From positions 1 to 34,707 of IMG/VR virus record IMGVR_UViG_3300030102_006008: a stretch of 34,707 nt of DNA. One strand, written 5' to 3'. Source of the stretch: a virus. Position 1 is the stretch's first letter; the number at the start of each line of letters is the position of its first letter. Below, one piece after another: positions 24,701-30,763 of this stretch. The position numbers and the translations under genes are program-made. Below the pieces are notes generated by a model. The model worked only from the letters and a program-made list of their open reading frames with translations. It did not search any database and was not told the DNA's origin.

Positions 24701-26450
24701 CAAAAGTATTACTTATATTTCCAGAAACCGTAAATGTTTTTCTGTTGTCTACATCAGAAACATCCAGATTTTCTTCTAATACAGATTTATTATTTTTCAG
24801 CAAAATATCAACTTTGTCGCCCTTGTATAAGTGGTGGTCAACTTCGGTCGTAAACGTTGTTCCACTAACACTATCAACAGACGTAAGCACTACATTGTTG
24901 TAGAACCATCTGTTAAATCTAACATCATCTTCATCTACTTTTTCGCCAAGATGCTTCACTCGAAGCACATCATTTTTTCTGAACTGACTCGTGTCTTTTT
25001 TGTTTTCTGCAACTCCTATGACTGTACCAACAACTCGCATAGTGACGAGTTTGTTGATATCGTTATTCTCATAACCATATACAAAGTTTCCATCAATAAT
25101 TGAATCATTTTCTGCAAGAGTCGTAGAAAGTCCTACACAGTTAAAGAATTGATTAGCACTCTTACTTTCATATGTAACTGATTCCAATCCTTCATTGTTC
25201 TTATTAAGGAATGAACCACTTTCTGGGAATCCAATAGTCGAATCAACAGTTAGAGTTGTATTTGTAACACCAACACCTAAGACTTTAGTCTTCTTGCTGA
25301 CTATAAACTTATTTTCAATAGTATTCTTAGGGAAGAATAACTTATGATAATATGTTGAACCTAAGAGTATAGTTTCAACTCTTGAAATGATAGCCTTTGC
25401 AGTTGGATTATCAATTGATCCCTGAAGTAAAGTAGTTTCTCCAAGATTTCTTGGATTTCCTTCAATTGCCTCTACAACCACCACATCTGACTGCGAGAAG
25501 TCGGCAGCAGATGCCTGAATTGTATTATCAAATGGTTTCAGAACCTCAACGAATTTTCCAAAGAGAACAGTAAAGAGAATTTTCAATGAAGTGTCAGTTC
25601 CCTTTGAACTGTAAAAATCTCTTGCTCTTGAAAGGATATTATCGATATTAACGCTTTGGAATTGCCTCTCTTCAATACCAGGCAAGAACATCTTCTTGTA
25701 CTTGATGAAAAATTCTGCTAAGAATACCAGACCAAGATTAGTAAGAGTCGTTCCTGCTTCATGGAATGCAGTTCGACTATTATTAAAGTTTAAGAACTCT
25801 CCACTGACATCATCAATGCCAGAAAATCCCCTAACACATCCAGTGAAGGCAAAATTGGTAGCAGTAGGAAGAGTTGCACCTAATGGGTTAGTTTCGTCAA
25901 GATCTAATACATCATCAAGAGTAGTTGGGTCATCAGAAATTGTAATAGTGTTAGAATCTATAACTTCTGTGACATAATACGTCTGACCAGCAATAACATT
26001 GGAAAATGAAGTATCAAAAATAATACTTTGCGATCTAAACGAATCTAAACCGACAGTAGATGTCAATTTGATGGTATTTGCAGTCGGATCAACTAAAGTG
26101 ACCTTTTGGGAAAAAGATGATTTACCAGTATACGTAAAAATCTCTTGATCAATTTTTACAAGTCCATTTTTTGGCAAAAATCCCGAATGATTGGTAACTT
26201 CAATCAAATCATCGTTGTTTGAAACAAATTTAGTCAGTTTTGGTGTAGTTGTAGTAAATTTGAGATTTACGTAACTATCAACATCCTTTAATCTATCAAT
26301 ATTCTCTGCAAGAAAGATTGTTCCGTACTCATGTTCCTGAGACAGATAGTATTGCTCTAAAAAGTCTTTAAAGAGTGGATTATCATCTAAAATAAATTCT
26401 GGAAGTTGACTTTCCAGAATATTGGAGATTTTTACTTTACTATCTGACAT
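15789..26450 (-). CDS. Giant baseplate wedge protein, gp7-like (3553 aa)
   Basis: This single uninterrupted ORF fills nearly a third of the window. Its N-terminal region matches T4 gp7's later part: NPLFKDFLEQYYLSQEHEYGT (about residues 24-44; T4 has FEAFCEAYIQYLSDGYGTQ), FLAEFFIKYKKMFLP, and RARDFYSSKGTDTSLKILF (about 270; T4 ESRSYDFYSTKGIEASYKFLF). Position between gp6 and gp8 agrees. The rest is repetitive beta structure: about nine units starting H-x-F/L-x-x-G-D/E-x-V, at least nine GxGY units, and several RGxxGT modules (for example NVQRGAMGTVAAAH). There is a YHYH-like domain at about 1319-1410 (PIVGWAYDGNPIYGP; FPEGTYAYFST) and a NDVLQKPGVDYEF hairpin near 3190. T4 gp7 is 1032 aa. It probably builds and decorates the wedge. 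ATG 26450 lies 3 bases after the gp6 stop. Confidence 0.83.
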   Translation of the reverse strand: MSDSKVKISNILESQLPEFILDDNPLFKDFLEQYYLSQEHEYGTIFLAENIDRLKDVDSYVNLKFTTTTPKLTKFVSNNDDLIEVTNHSGFLPKNGLVKIDQEIFTYTGKSSFSQKVTLVDPTANTIKLTSTVGLDSFRSQSIIFDTSFSNVIAGQTYYVTEVIDSNTITISDDPTTLDDVLDLDETNPLGATLPTATNFAFTGCVRGFSGIDDVSGEFLNFNNSRTAFHEAGTTLTNLGLVFLAEFFIKYKKMFLPGIEERQFQSVNIDNILSRARDFYSSKGTDTSLKILFTVLFGKFVEVLKPFDNTIQASAADFSQSDVVVVEAIEGNPRNLGETTLLQGSIDNPTAKAIISRVETILLGSTYYHKLFFPKNTIENKFIVSKKTKVLGVGVTNTTLTVDSTIGFPESGSFLNKNNEGLESVTYESKSANQFFNCVGLSTTLAENDSIIDGNFVYGYENNDINKLVTMRVVGTVIGVAENKKDTSQFRKNDVLRVKHLGEKVDEDDVRFNRWFYNNVVLTSVDSVSGTTFTTEVDHHLYKGDKVDILLKNNKSVLEENLDVSDVDNRKTFTVSGNISNTFVNTKDYLIRKKLDFGSDKLNADGVLANIQNSFIDADKNAYIAFSGLPGYDNIELTNRSKTFTESDIDQVNNKINIPNHNFRNGERVYYELTSGVTGIATGNYYVFIIDINNIKLAFSRASLNNQVFINFTGVSAGSEHKLTPASLFNRNLVNQNNFKRINRKPKAATEHKDIIGPIGVALNGVEFQSPISKDSIFYGQIDSINVLNSGTGYDIVNPPQIGIANTDGSAGAAFVGQFIGKIEDINLTAPGFNYVETPVVTISGGNGTEATAEARLRGFFYDKSFSDFDGVKLASDVISIPGHRFADTEEVIYSSTGTPIGIGSTSVGFGTDRLTSEAIYFLRKVSATDVKIHVSKSDAVAGINTVNINDFGTGTHNFRSRNQRKIVDRIVVTSSTDDFSSRKVVVDGIAWPPADQKDIYKSFVGVNIEQNYIYARNHSFKTGDNVEYSFDGTIIGGLSTSANYKVTVLDEDRFLLSEAGTPTAISSVNFDKKSYVNLTSVGVGTHTFQYPAITVKINGIVSAGNTDVVPSYYTAVGSPVILGKLDNVFVRNGGVGYGVSNVMNYKRDIEVKVETGKGADVKAIVVNGKIVSAYVADAGIEYTSPPTINVIGTGKLAKLTANITNGSITSINVIDGGSGYAENTRIEVIPTGINAQLSPEIHEWAFNDVERYKVALQLDNSSILKKDRLNREMVQINSGTPLKQTKLVSFYPGAHYRGILKDNLDGNGDEITTGFAHSPIVGWAYDGNPIYGPYGFANAVFDGANTGGTKVMLSSYELDLESSTSLRPPGFDDGFFIQDYVYKATGDLDEYNGRFCKTDEFPEGTYAYFSTIDNSETFSSIIGLAYPYITKSHYNQTDTFNYDSLRSQADSTINTGEYKRNVTHLGLNDPSREYVFLNDSMSSDVKVTIQDIKPSRVGSVDVLNSGSDYKVGEQINFNEESIDVEIAEVKGKDIVSIATSDTTLKNTIFSVRGNVVTGVTTIPHGFFDGDIVEITGIGSAIYKNLEGFTPVGVATVITNTTLAIGQTTATGITTTISLSASTFTNKFEVGNIIRVNDELMKIVGVDNVNNKYRVTRVVNDSTGSNHGTNSIVRLQPQVFRFIIDQELENKNIQIGHQQNFAKSAIGIGATYFSSVVGVAGSSNITVSIPDRAIFLPGHKFNTGDQLSIVSVGGTIRASAKSDLSNPFDISTTSLFALKISTDFIGIATSKAFVGINSTIYFVAASTGDNHTLQQVKDNLTGTVRKVFADVGVATAHGLQLGDEVTFGITPNKVQQFVLKFNTDLNKLVVDPKTFAPTGITTIASDIVSVKHGLNTGDLVVYTNAVGVATPLQSSREYYAIKIDEDTFRLAETRVDALEFPFKNIIITQQGHGTHEVAKINPKIEIINGGRFALNTSDVSLSGYDINFYKDNDFQCRYESTNIKRDGVIGDGVAGTQIIVDIDKDLLNNFYYRIEGDDVQYTNTYPTSVDETVDNYSTITKVESKFNQNYKITGIGDTTFTFTLVGSAETTSYTPAGFSTGFYSTSSATAIGGIHSVKVVNDGNNVKEFPAITSIGTTTGVNADLKITNTDIGEVTDALVTIPGIDFSEDTTIKPKTDSSLVMRLKNIRTLKGVGIVTAGNDYNVPPKVIAIGNDSIITKTTLEGGSVGEVEVISSDSNLREDLRVIATNNSNGVGVVNATSASGVNEISLKAPQTLAGFGDNFPFKVGDQIFVENIQITNASLADGYNSSDYGFRTFEVTAINTVAGTESVSYNITGLGFTGGDYNIAQNAQFGRVIKATDLATFKPEFDVIRFTEGEIIVDANDPNIFGIVAQDGWDEESGILRLNGVNGKFTADTVVRGTVGNFKATISEITEFDFDFNVGSTSRDAGVWKDDIGKMNDNLQRIHDNDYYQRFSYSIRGEIPLETWEETVDSLDHTAGYKNFSDFQIITFPPKKANVSIADTAQFNLLVDIENEASVHSRTSYDLASEDTESVGLSKIIKFDSKVITDYNESRTNKVLMIDDIGPQFNGVGNSAGQLVGLSTFTILTDGKSMLHHTVNPATGVGSSVITITDHEFNTGEELVYDPTNAGINTGSRLSIGSTSVPGIGLTTLLPDKVFAIRVTKDQFKVAISTADLALGRFVSFTNSVGIGSTQSFSTEGDLATTRSMITIDNIIQSPIAVKPVGVAITMSEAVGIGSTQITVSDSSKILGKSLLRFEDGEIIKVDLVNAGNVLNVQRGAMGTVAAAHTVGAASSVVTGDYRIKQGKIYFSDAPYGPAGVVGITTRSTFSGRIFYRLNYDKNIILDDISESFNGTADQFAMISSGVAVTGITTSHGAVLINNVFQKPFFGDVGSILKSDYRVVKTNTGEDLDFTGTGPIGDLPQGGIINEFTATSGTNYAVPARAIGVAVVNGSGVITGVTVGVGSTGVRSGGGGHLFAPNVSIADTLGGGTGAAVTATVGAGGTITGFTVVSGGTGYTQATPPQIFTDEPAPYKGLTLTGGTGSGAEMDVVVGTGGSIISFSMSKRGIGYKEGDVLELSGLPFDPVGIGSTNMLVTVDNKFQDKFSGWAFGQLLELDDFSIGFNGAKTNFLITRTETTKEFYSIVAKEGSGIILQNNFLIFMNDVLQKPGVDYEFNGGTRLKFKEAPRAGSNFKIYFYTGSEDDFLKVDIDETIKRGDRLRLQYQDPFASQEQRVIYELIASDTVETETYTGVGINTDTAFLRPVEWTKQTSDVIIDGRSISKARNSLEPQYYPSTNIIAPVGDTDTSISVENAWSFEKIDNLGQTQQDIRLVGATGIGLTIPTVETIQQVTYEGDYGLIEDITEFASGESGAIDSLDTLKFRVIPDPEIFIPSGLSAANKVTSTGISTGDYFVVRNTRIGSGVTSIDGDVSTVVANGADFIDNVYRASNVVAIAGTDAKLVSANVLSVVGVNTALPDNFNIKRYGNFSWGKIITGSRNGSSFVFQKDNPLSGVTTSAHVSRITELKAEY

Positions 26451-26453
26451 TTC

Positions 26454-28364
26454 TTATCGAGTGAATTTTCTGCTACTGGTGAAACTTGAAGGAGGAATGT
26501 AATTAGTACCAGATCTGTTGGATCCAGAGGTAATCAAGTCTTCTTTCAACGTTAAAATACTTTTTCCTGTAGTATCTAGGACGATATAAAGATTCTCTTT
26601 TGCGACAATATCATTTGACTCAGGTGTGACCCCAATTTCAATACGATTATCAAGAACTGTCGATGAAATGTTGATTGGGAAAAGAATAATCTCACCTTTT
26701 ACGTAATCAACAGTTCCAGCATTCTCAATAACATTTACAATCTCTCTTTCTTCATTAAATTTGAAGATTGATATAGATCCAGTCTTTGGTGTGACCTGTT
26801 GGGGTCTTCCTGGGATGGTAATATCGGTATCGGGGACATCAGTCAAGAAGCAAGTTCCACTGATACCAGAAACTGTGAATCCAGATGATCTTAGATTGAA
26901 ACCTTCGACCTCAGCATGGAATGCATTTGCATAACAGAGTTCATAATTGGCAAGAGCGTTATATGCGGGGACCAAATTCCTTCTCATCACTAGATTTGTG
27001 ATATTTGAAGTAATTCCAGTATCAACATTATCAATTTGACGGAGAAGTTTACTATATTTCAGTCTTCCACCAAAAGAATTGATATCAGTAGACTTAGAGT
27101 AGGTTACAATTGCATTTGTAACTCTAGTAAACAGATCTTCTGTATTTGTAACAGTTCCTGGATCGTATGAGACTGTGCTATCATACTCTACATACAGATA
27201 TTTCAGATCTAAAAACTCTTGACGAATACCAGCAATGGTGTATTCCTTCAATTTACTCTTAATATTGTCTTTTGCGATATCAGAGAGAAAATCACCATTC
27301 TTAGGTTTGATTGTAATGAAGACTTTACCGTATTGTGGCGGATCTAGATCTTCACCACCATATGCAGAGACAGATTCGACGTTAGGATACAGAAAAGGTA
27401 TGAGTGAAGTGTAATCATCAGCAGTGACCGCTCTGTATTGCGATGCATAGACCCTAGGAGCAAGGTATTTGATAGTATCGATGTCTTCTATGTCATCACC
27501 CTGTTCCGCCGCTTGTAGGGTCGTTATGGCGGAGATGTTATTTGTTACATTTCGGTCTTTTCCTTCTTTTCTGGCAACTAATTGACCAGAGAACGTGAAA
27601 TTGCTTGCACCATTTGCTGCTTCACCACTTGTTTCAATATAAGTGACCTCAACCTTTGCTCCATTTGCAGGTCTCTTACCTAAAATGTTGTCTCCGAAGA
27701 GAATTTGGTACTTTTCATCCGAGATTTCTTGTACGAGATACAAACGAGTGTCGGAATTAACGTTAAAAATGTTTGTATATGGAGTATATTCTTCTATTGC
27801 AGTTCCAACGCTCCGAACACGGATAGTAGAGGTGTCAATATTCGGAGTTGGTAAGATATATTTCTGATCTGGTTGAGAATCATCGATTACAAAGGTCTTT
27901 TTCAGTAAGTTTCCTTCAAAAATCTCAATATTACTGAAAGTCACTACTCCTTGGGAGTTTGGACTTGCTGTAATGTCCTCTGGAATCGAGAAAATGTAGT
28001 TTGAGTTCTCTGCACCGCCCAGTGCAACCACACCTTTCTTCAATGTGACCGATCTAGCGTTAACTTGAGCACTGAAGGTGATCCTTGCAGTTGCCGATTT
28101 CTTCGATCTGGGAACATATCCAATATTTCTTGCTAATGATACGACATTTTCTCTCAATGTCGCACTATCAATGAACGATTCGTTCACTGCCATGTTAGTA
28201 TTGTAGGCAGTGATATAAGAATTATATGCTAACGTGTCGATTAAGATCGAAAAGTTCGATCCTTCAAAGTCGAAGTCCGTAAAATTACTATTCGACCGCA
28301 GATAATCCTTTATCTGCTCTCTGATATCATTAAAATCGAGATTGGTAAACTGATTGAATGCCAT
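26454..28364 (-). CDS. 6: Baseplate wedge protein, T4 gp6-like (gpJ family)
   Basis: This 636-aa protein forms the wedge dimers that make the continuous baseplate ring. The N-terminal signature FNDIREQIKDYLRSNSNF, DFDFEGSNFSILIDTLAYNS, NMAVNESFIDSATLRENVVS and ARNIGYVPRSKKSATARI (about residues 12-90) matches T4 gp6 closely (T4: DYDFEGSGLSTLIDVLAYN, FAINESFIDTA, KNLGYVPRSRKAA). Mid-protein features are FGDNILGKRPANGAKVEVTY (about 225) and APRVYASQYRAVTADDYTSLI (about 310), typical of the gpJ/gp6 family; VYGGEDLDPPQYGKVFI-type sequence follows. T4 gp6 is 660 aa, so length is normal and there is no repeat insertion. The start overlaps the gp25 stop by one base (TAATG). Confidence 0.92.
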   Translation of the reverse strand: MAFNQFTNLDFNDIREQIKDYLRSNSNFTDFDFEGSNFSILIDTLAYNSYITAYNTNMAVNESFIDSATLRENVVSLARNIGYVPRSKKSATARITFSAQVNARSVTLKKGVVALGGAENSNYIFSIPEDITASPNSQGVVTFSNIEIFEGNLLKKTFVIDDSQPDQKYILPTPNIDTSTIRVRSVGTAIEEYTPYTNIFNVNSDTRLYLVQEISDEKYQILFGDNILGKRPANGAKVEVTYIETSGEAANGASNFTFSGQLVARKEGKDRNVTNNISAITTLQAAEQGDDIEDIDTIKYLAPRVYASQYRAVTADDYTSLIPFLYPNVESVSAYGGEDLDPPQYGKVFITIKPKNGDFLSDIAKDNIKSKLKEYTIAGIRQEFLDLKYLYVEYDSTVSYDPGTVTNTEDLFTRVTNAIVTYSKSTDINSFGGRLKYSKLLRQIDNVDTGITSNITNLVMRRNLVPAYNALANYELCYANAFHAEVEGFNLRSSGFTVSGISGTCFLTDVPDTDITIPGRPQQVTPKTGSISIFKFNEEREIVNVIENAGTVDYVKGEIILFPINISSTVLDNRIEIGVTPESNDIVAKENLYIVLDTTGKSILTLKEDLITSGSNRSGTNYIPPSSFTSSRKFTR

Positions 28365-28762
28365 TATATCCTAGAAGGTTGTAAGAGGAACTCTATATTC
28401 TGTGTAGGGGTTGGTAATCCAACAATGTCATACTCAATTTTAATGAATAAGTCGTTAGAATCGGTCTGACACTCAGCAAAAACATTGGTCAGTTCGATTC
28501 TAGGTTCATAATTCTGCAGTAATGCAATAATTTCTTCCCTTAATACATCATTATCAAATGTATCTAATTCAAAAAGTGCATCAGCAACAGATGTTCCTAA
28601 AATATCATTGAAAAATCTTTCTCCAATTGCAGTTCGGACGAGATTTATGACAGATTTTTTGATTGCGTCCTCATTTTTGAGGACGGTCACATCGTTCGTA
28701 ATGGGATGACGCTTAAAAGAGAGACTAATATCCCTAAAACTACGTGAACGCTTAATTGGCAT
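28364..28762 (-). CDS. 25: Baseplate wedge protein, T4 gp25-like
   Basis: This 132-aa protein belongs to the GPW/gp25 family (lysozyme-like fold without activity), which links wedge to sheath and is shared with type VI secretion (TssE). Key parts are RDISLSFKRHPITNDVTVLKN, AIKKSVINLVRTAIGERFFN, LGTSVADALFELD and the C-terminal core NYEPRIELTNVFAECQ with LFIKIEYDIVG (T4: NYEPRIDKLAVNVIP). The EPR motif of the family is present at about residues 90-92. Length equals T4 gp25 (132 aa). A near-match late element (TATAGATA) lies 24 bases upstream of ATG 28762. The gene is directly coupled to gp6. Confidence 0.93.
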   Translation of the reverse strand: MPIKRSRSFRDISLSFKRHPITNDVTVLKNEDAIKKSVINLVRTAIGERFFNDILGTSVADALFELDTFDNDVLREEIIALLQNYEPRIELTNVFAECQTDSNDLFIKIEYDIVGLPTPTQNIEFLLQPSRI

Positions 28763-28786
28763 CTGCTTCGATACACTTCAACATAC

Positions 28787-28794
28787 TATCTATA
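28787..28794 (-). promoter_or_regulatory. Possible late promoter for gp25 (TATAGATA)
   Basis: Minus-strand TATAGATA, one mismatch from TATAAATA, lies 24 bases before the gp25 ATG in the 36-base gap after the upstream gene. Spacing matches the other late elements here. The mismatch in the core lowers confidence. Confidence 0.35.
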
Positions 28795-28798
28795 ATGG

Positions 28799-29020
28799 TT
28801 AGTATCGATTTGGTATTGAATCGTAAGGTGATTCTTCCGAAAGTACCTGCTTTTTGGCACCACCAACGGGTTTTGCCTCGTCATTAAGCACTTCTTTCAA
28901 CTCAACAGGAGTATCTTGAGGTGCTTCACCGGGTAATGACCAATGATCTGTGACCAAATGCGTTGTTCCCCATGTTTCTTTCATGTACTTGCTGTCTCTA
29001 TCAACTGGTGAGTTACCCAT
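28799..29020 (-). CDS. Small hypothetical protein
   Basis: This 73-aa polar protein begins MGNSPVDRDSKYMKETWGTTH, continues TDHWSLPGEAPQDTPVELKEV and ends SPYDSIPNRY. It has no membrane segment or known motif, and its Pro/Asp/Glu-rich composition suggests a largely extended chain. The start at ATG 29020 has a good ribosome-binding site (GAGG 5 bases before ATG) lying inside the end of the upstream gene, whose stop it overlaps. The product is unknown. It is the last gene before gp25, so a small virion or assembly protein is possible, but only from position. Confidence 0.6.
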   Translation of the reverse strand: MGNSPVDRDSKYMKETWGTTHLVTDHWSLPGEAPQDTPVELKEVLNDEAKPVGGAKKQVLSEESPYDSIPNRY

Positions 29021-29498
29021 TTTCCTCTTTTTTAGTATTTATTTCTTGGTGTATGATATCAAAATCTTCTTCAAGAACTTCTTTTAGATAATCTTGATCA
29101 TAATTGTCATAATAATTTGTTTTGGCAAGTTTTTTTCTCGCTTCTAGAAGATCTTTTCTTGGTTGTGCTAGAACTAAGTTGTATTTTCCATTATTTGACT
29201 GAATGCCATTGATAAAAGTATCTTCATTTCTAGCATCAGAAAGAAATTTATAACCTGGATACTGCAGATTATAGTCATCTACGGCGTTATAAAGAAAATC
29301 ACTCTCATGATGATCCTCTACAATGTAGATTACAACATCATATTCAGGAATTGGAACAATTTTATCTAGATTTTTTTCTATAATTAGAAAATTAGCAGTT
29401 GAAGCAAAGGGACATAACGAAAAATTTCCCAGTTCAGGTCTAACTTTAGATAAATTGCGAATCCATTTCCGAATATGTTTATTCTTTTTGTCTCTCAT
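29013..29498 (-). CDS. Conserved hypothetical phage protein
   Basis: From ATG 29498 this is 161 aa, beginning MRDKKNKHIRKWIRNLSKV. A GTG at 29531 would add 11 residues but increase overlap with the upstream gene from 20 to 53 bases, so the ATG is preferred. Notable is RPELGNFSLCPFASTANFLII (about residues 21-41), with a C-P-F-A motif reminiscent of small families in which an N-terminal helix precedes a CPF/CPY turn (DUF1415-like; weak resemblance). A beta strand, YDVVIYIVEDH, follows, then PGYKFLSDARNEDTFINGI and LVLAQPRKDLLEARKKLAKT. A highly acidic tail ends NTKKEENG. The alternating hydrophobic strands suggest a compact alpha/beta fold. Function is unknown. Confidence 0.6.
   Translation of the reverse strand: MRDKKNKHIRKWIRNLSKVRPELGNFSLCPFASTANFLIIEKNLDKIVPIPEYDVVIYIVEDHHESDFLYNAVDDYNLQYPGYKFLSDARNEDTFINGIQSNNGKYNLVLAQPRKDLLEARKKLAKTNYYDNYDQDYLKEVLEEDFDIIHQEINTKKEENG
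29036..29042 (-). promoter_or_regulatory. Possible late promoter (ATAAATA)
   Basis: Minus-strand AATAAATA lies 15 bases before ATG 29020, within the 3' end of the upstream gene. It differs from TATAAATA only in the first base. It would drive the 73-aa gene and possibly gp25 and gp6. The AT-rich setting makes a chance match possible. Confidence 0.35.
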
Positions 29499-30135
29499 CA
29501 GGTGTTGTCCAGAAATAATCGTCACAATCACCTAGTCTTCCCCAGTTAGTATCGTTTTCAGTTTGGAAAATACGTGTCGATACCTTGAAATCAGGAATTT
29601 TAGGTTTTTCAGGAGTCATTGAAGTGTCATAGATGCGACATCTGTTGTTTGGATACAGGCAAAACTGACCATTTCTCAATTCAATCAGATTAAATGACTT
29701 ATGTTCATCAGGTAACTCACTCGTTGAAGCATCAATTTGATTGAAATCTCCATGATAGTTGTCTAAAGTACAAATGTAACTTCCTTTGAGGTTACCAAAG
29801 TGTCTTGTTCTGACTTCCCATTCCATTGGTGATACGAATTGTTTCTCGATCACAACGAAATCATAGTCCATACAGTTCCAAAACTGAAGATTTACCAGGT
29901 CCATATCAGGATCTGGTTTCTCTGGACGCGCTAGGAACGCCGATATGGGCAGTTTATCGAACATTGCACCATATTCAGGCAGATAGGTCTCAAAGTAGAA
30001 TGCACGTCCTTGTATGGACTTTGCACTAACCCAGATACCTTCTACGTATTCTCCATGTCCATCTTGAAAATCACGAAGATATTCTCTTCTCACCCATACC
30101 TTTTTTGTTGGTAGATTTGAAATTAACTTTGCCAT
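29479..30135 (-). CDS. Conserved hypothetical protein (218 aa)
   Basis: This soluble, aromatic-rich protein begins KLISNLPTKKVWVRREYLRDF, continues GHGEYVEGIWVSAKSIQGRAFYFETYLPEYGAMFDKLPISAFL (positions about 27-69), and then FWNCMDYDFVVIEKQF, YICTLDNYHGDFNQID and GQFCLYPNNRCRIYD. I recall closely similar conserved hypothetical proteins in T4-like cyanophages, which supports the host call, but no function is known to me. No catalytic motif is obvious, and the many Trp/Tyr/Phe residues suggest a beta-barrel-like or ligand-binding fold. Starts at ATG 30135, overlapping the end of the GNAT-like gene by 13 bases, and its own 3' end overlaps the next gene, so these genes are translated together. 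Confidence 0.68.
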   Translation of the reverse strand: MAKLISNLPTKKVWVRREYLRDFQDGHGEYVEGIWVSAKSIQGRAFYFETYLPEYGAMFDKLPISAFLARPEKPDPDMDLVNLQFWNCMDYDFVVIEKQFVSPMEWEVRTRHFGNLKGSYICTLDNYHGDFNQIDASTSELPDEHKSFNLIELRNGQFCLYPNNRCRIYDTSMTPEKPKIPDFKVSTRIFQTENDTNWGRLGDCDDYFWTTPDERQKE

Positions 30136-30563
30136 TCCTTAAAAAATTGCGATACTTCATAGCCGTCTAATTCTGATTTGTAATCAGAATCCTCACCCAA
30201 ATAAAAATAATCATATCCAAGTTTTTTATATATGGCACATTCGTTTTTTAATGACTTCTTACCAATATAAAGTTTTGGATTTTCATAGTCCCATGCAAAT
30301 TGGTCAGCAAAGACAGAATTAACACTATCAAAACGATAGACTAATGAAAATGCGACAAGTTTATCACCATCATAGTATCCAACGATATCAGAGTTATTCT
30401 GTTCAAACTCCTCACGAAAGATTGGTATGACACTATCAAACTCTTTGTAGTCACAATACTTGTGATAGATCTCAAAGCATTCTTTATAAAAAGAACTATC
30501 AAGAAGTTTGTAGTTAGAAACCTCCTGATAGTTTGTATCCTTTAATCTAATTCGACAATACAT
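30123..30563 (-). CDS. GNAT-fold / arginyl-transferase-C-like protein
   Basis: This 146-aa protein has the core of an acyl- or aminoacyl-transferase of the GNAT superfamily. DIVGYYDGDKLVAFSLVYRFD (about residues 59-79) is the central beta hairpin. Next, SVFADQFAWDYENPKLYIGKKSLKNECAIYKKLGYDYFYLGE (83-124) resembles the end of leucyl/arginyl-tRNA-protein transferases (ATE/Bpt), where a D-P-x-x-x-x-x-L-G-x-x-S strand precedes a helix and a K-x-L-G-x-x-Y-x-Y-L-G strand. It would transfer an acyl or amino-acid group to a protein or small molecule; the substrate is unknown. It is shorter than full ATE enzymes (about 230 aa or more) and lacks the Cys-rich N-terminal part. A GTAAATA late element lies 20 bases upstream. 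Confidence 0.6.
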   Translation of the reverse strand: MYCRIRLKDTNYQEVSNYKLLDSSFYKECFEIYHKYCDYKEFDSVIPIFREEFEQNNSDIVGYYDGDKLVAFSLVYRFDSVNSVFADQFAWDYENPKLYIGKKSLKNECAIYKKLGYDYFYLGEDSDYKSELDGYEVSQFFKEWQS

Positions 30564-30583
30564 CGATATATCGTATCTTCAGG

Positions 30584-30590
30584 TATTTAC
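30584..30590 (-). promoter_or_regulatory. Possible late promoter (GTAAATA)
   Basis: Minus-strand GTAAATAC lies 20 bases before the ATG of the GNAT-like gene. Its TAA is the stop codon of the 49-aa gene upstream, the same arrangement as at 2036, 6624 and 31628. Confidence 0.42.
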
Positions 30591-30736
30591 CCTCTGCCCT
30601 GTCCACGATAACGCTTTGGTTTGGGGTTACCACTGGATGCAGCATACTTGGTATGTTGTCCAGAACCTTGACGAGTCTTCTTGGGGCGAGACTCGATCAT
30701 CACGTTGCCACTCAGACTCTTCTTAATCTTTGCCAT
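30587..30736 (-). CDS. Short basic protein (49 aa)
   Basis: This short ORF runs from ATG 30736 to TAA 30587. The product begins MAKIKKSLSGNVMIESRPKK, continues TRQGSGQHTKYAAS and ends KPKRYRGQGRG. It is very basic (Lys/Arg-rich, few acidic residues) and has a low-complexity C-terminus. I recall almost identical short proteins in cyanophage genomes, which makes chance unlikely. Such proteins could bind nucleic acid or the ribosome, but no function is known. An extended -10 element (TGC-TATACT) and a GC hairpin lie upstream of the start. No clear Shine-Dalgarno is seen (the leader is A-rich). Confidence 0.7.
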   Translation of the reverse strand: MAKIKKSLSGNVMIESRPKKTRQGSGQHTKYAASSGNPKPKRYRGQGRG

Positions 30737-30763
30737 AGTTTGTTTTTTCGCGATTTTTTAAAC

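Noticed and set aside
15789-26450. The giant gene as an artefact of joined frames or as a secreted repeat toxin
   Set aside because: It is one uninterrupted frame between gp6 and gp8 with gp7-like anchors and no signal peptide or toxin domain.
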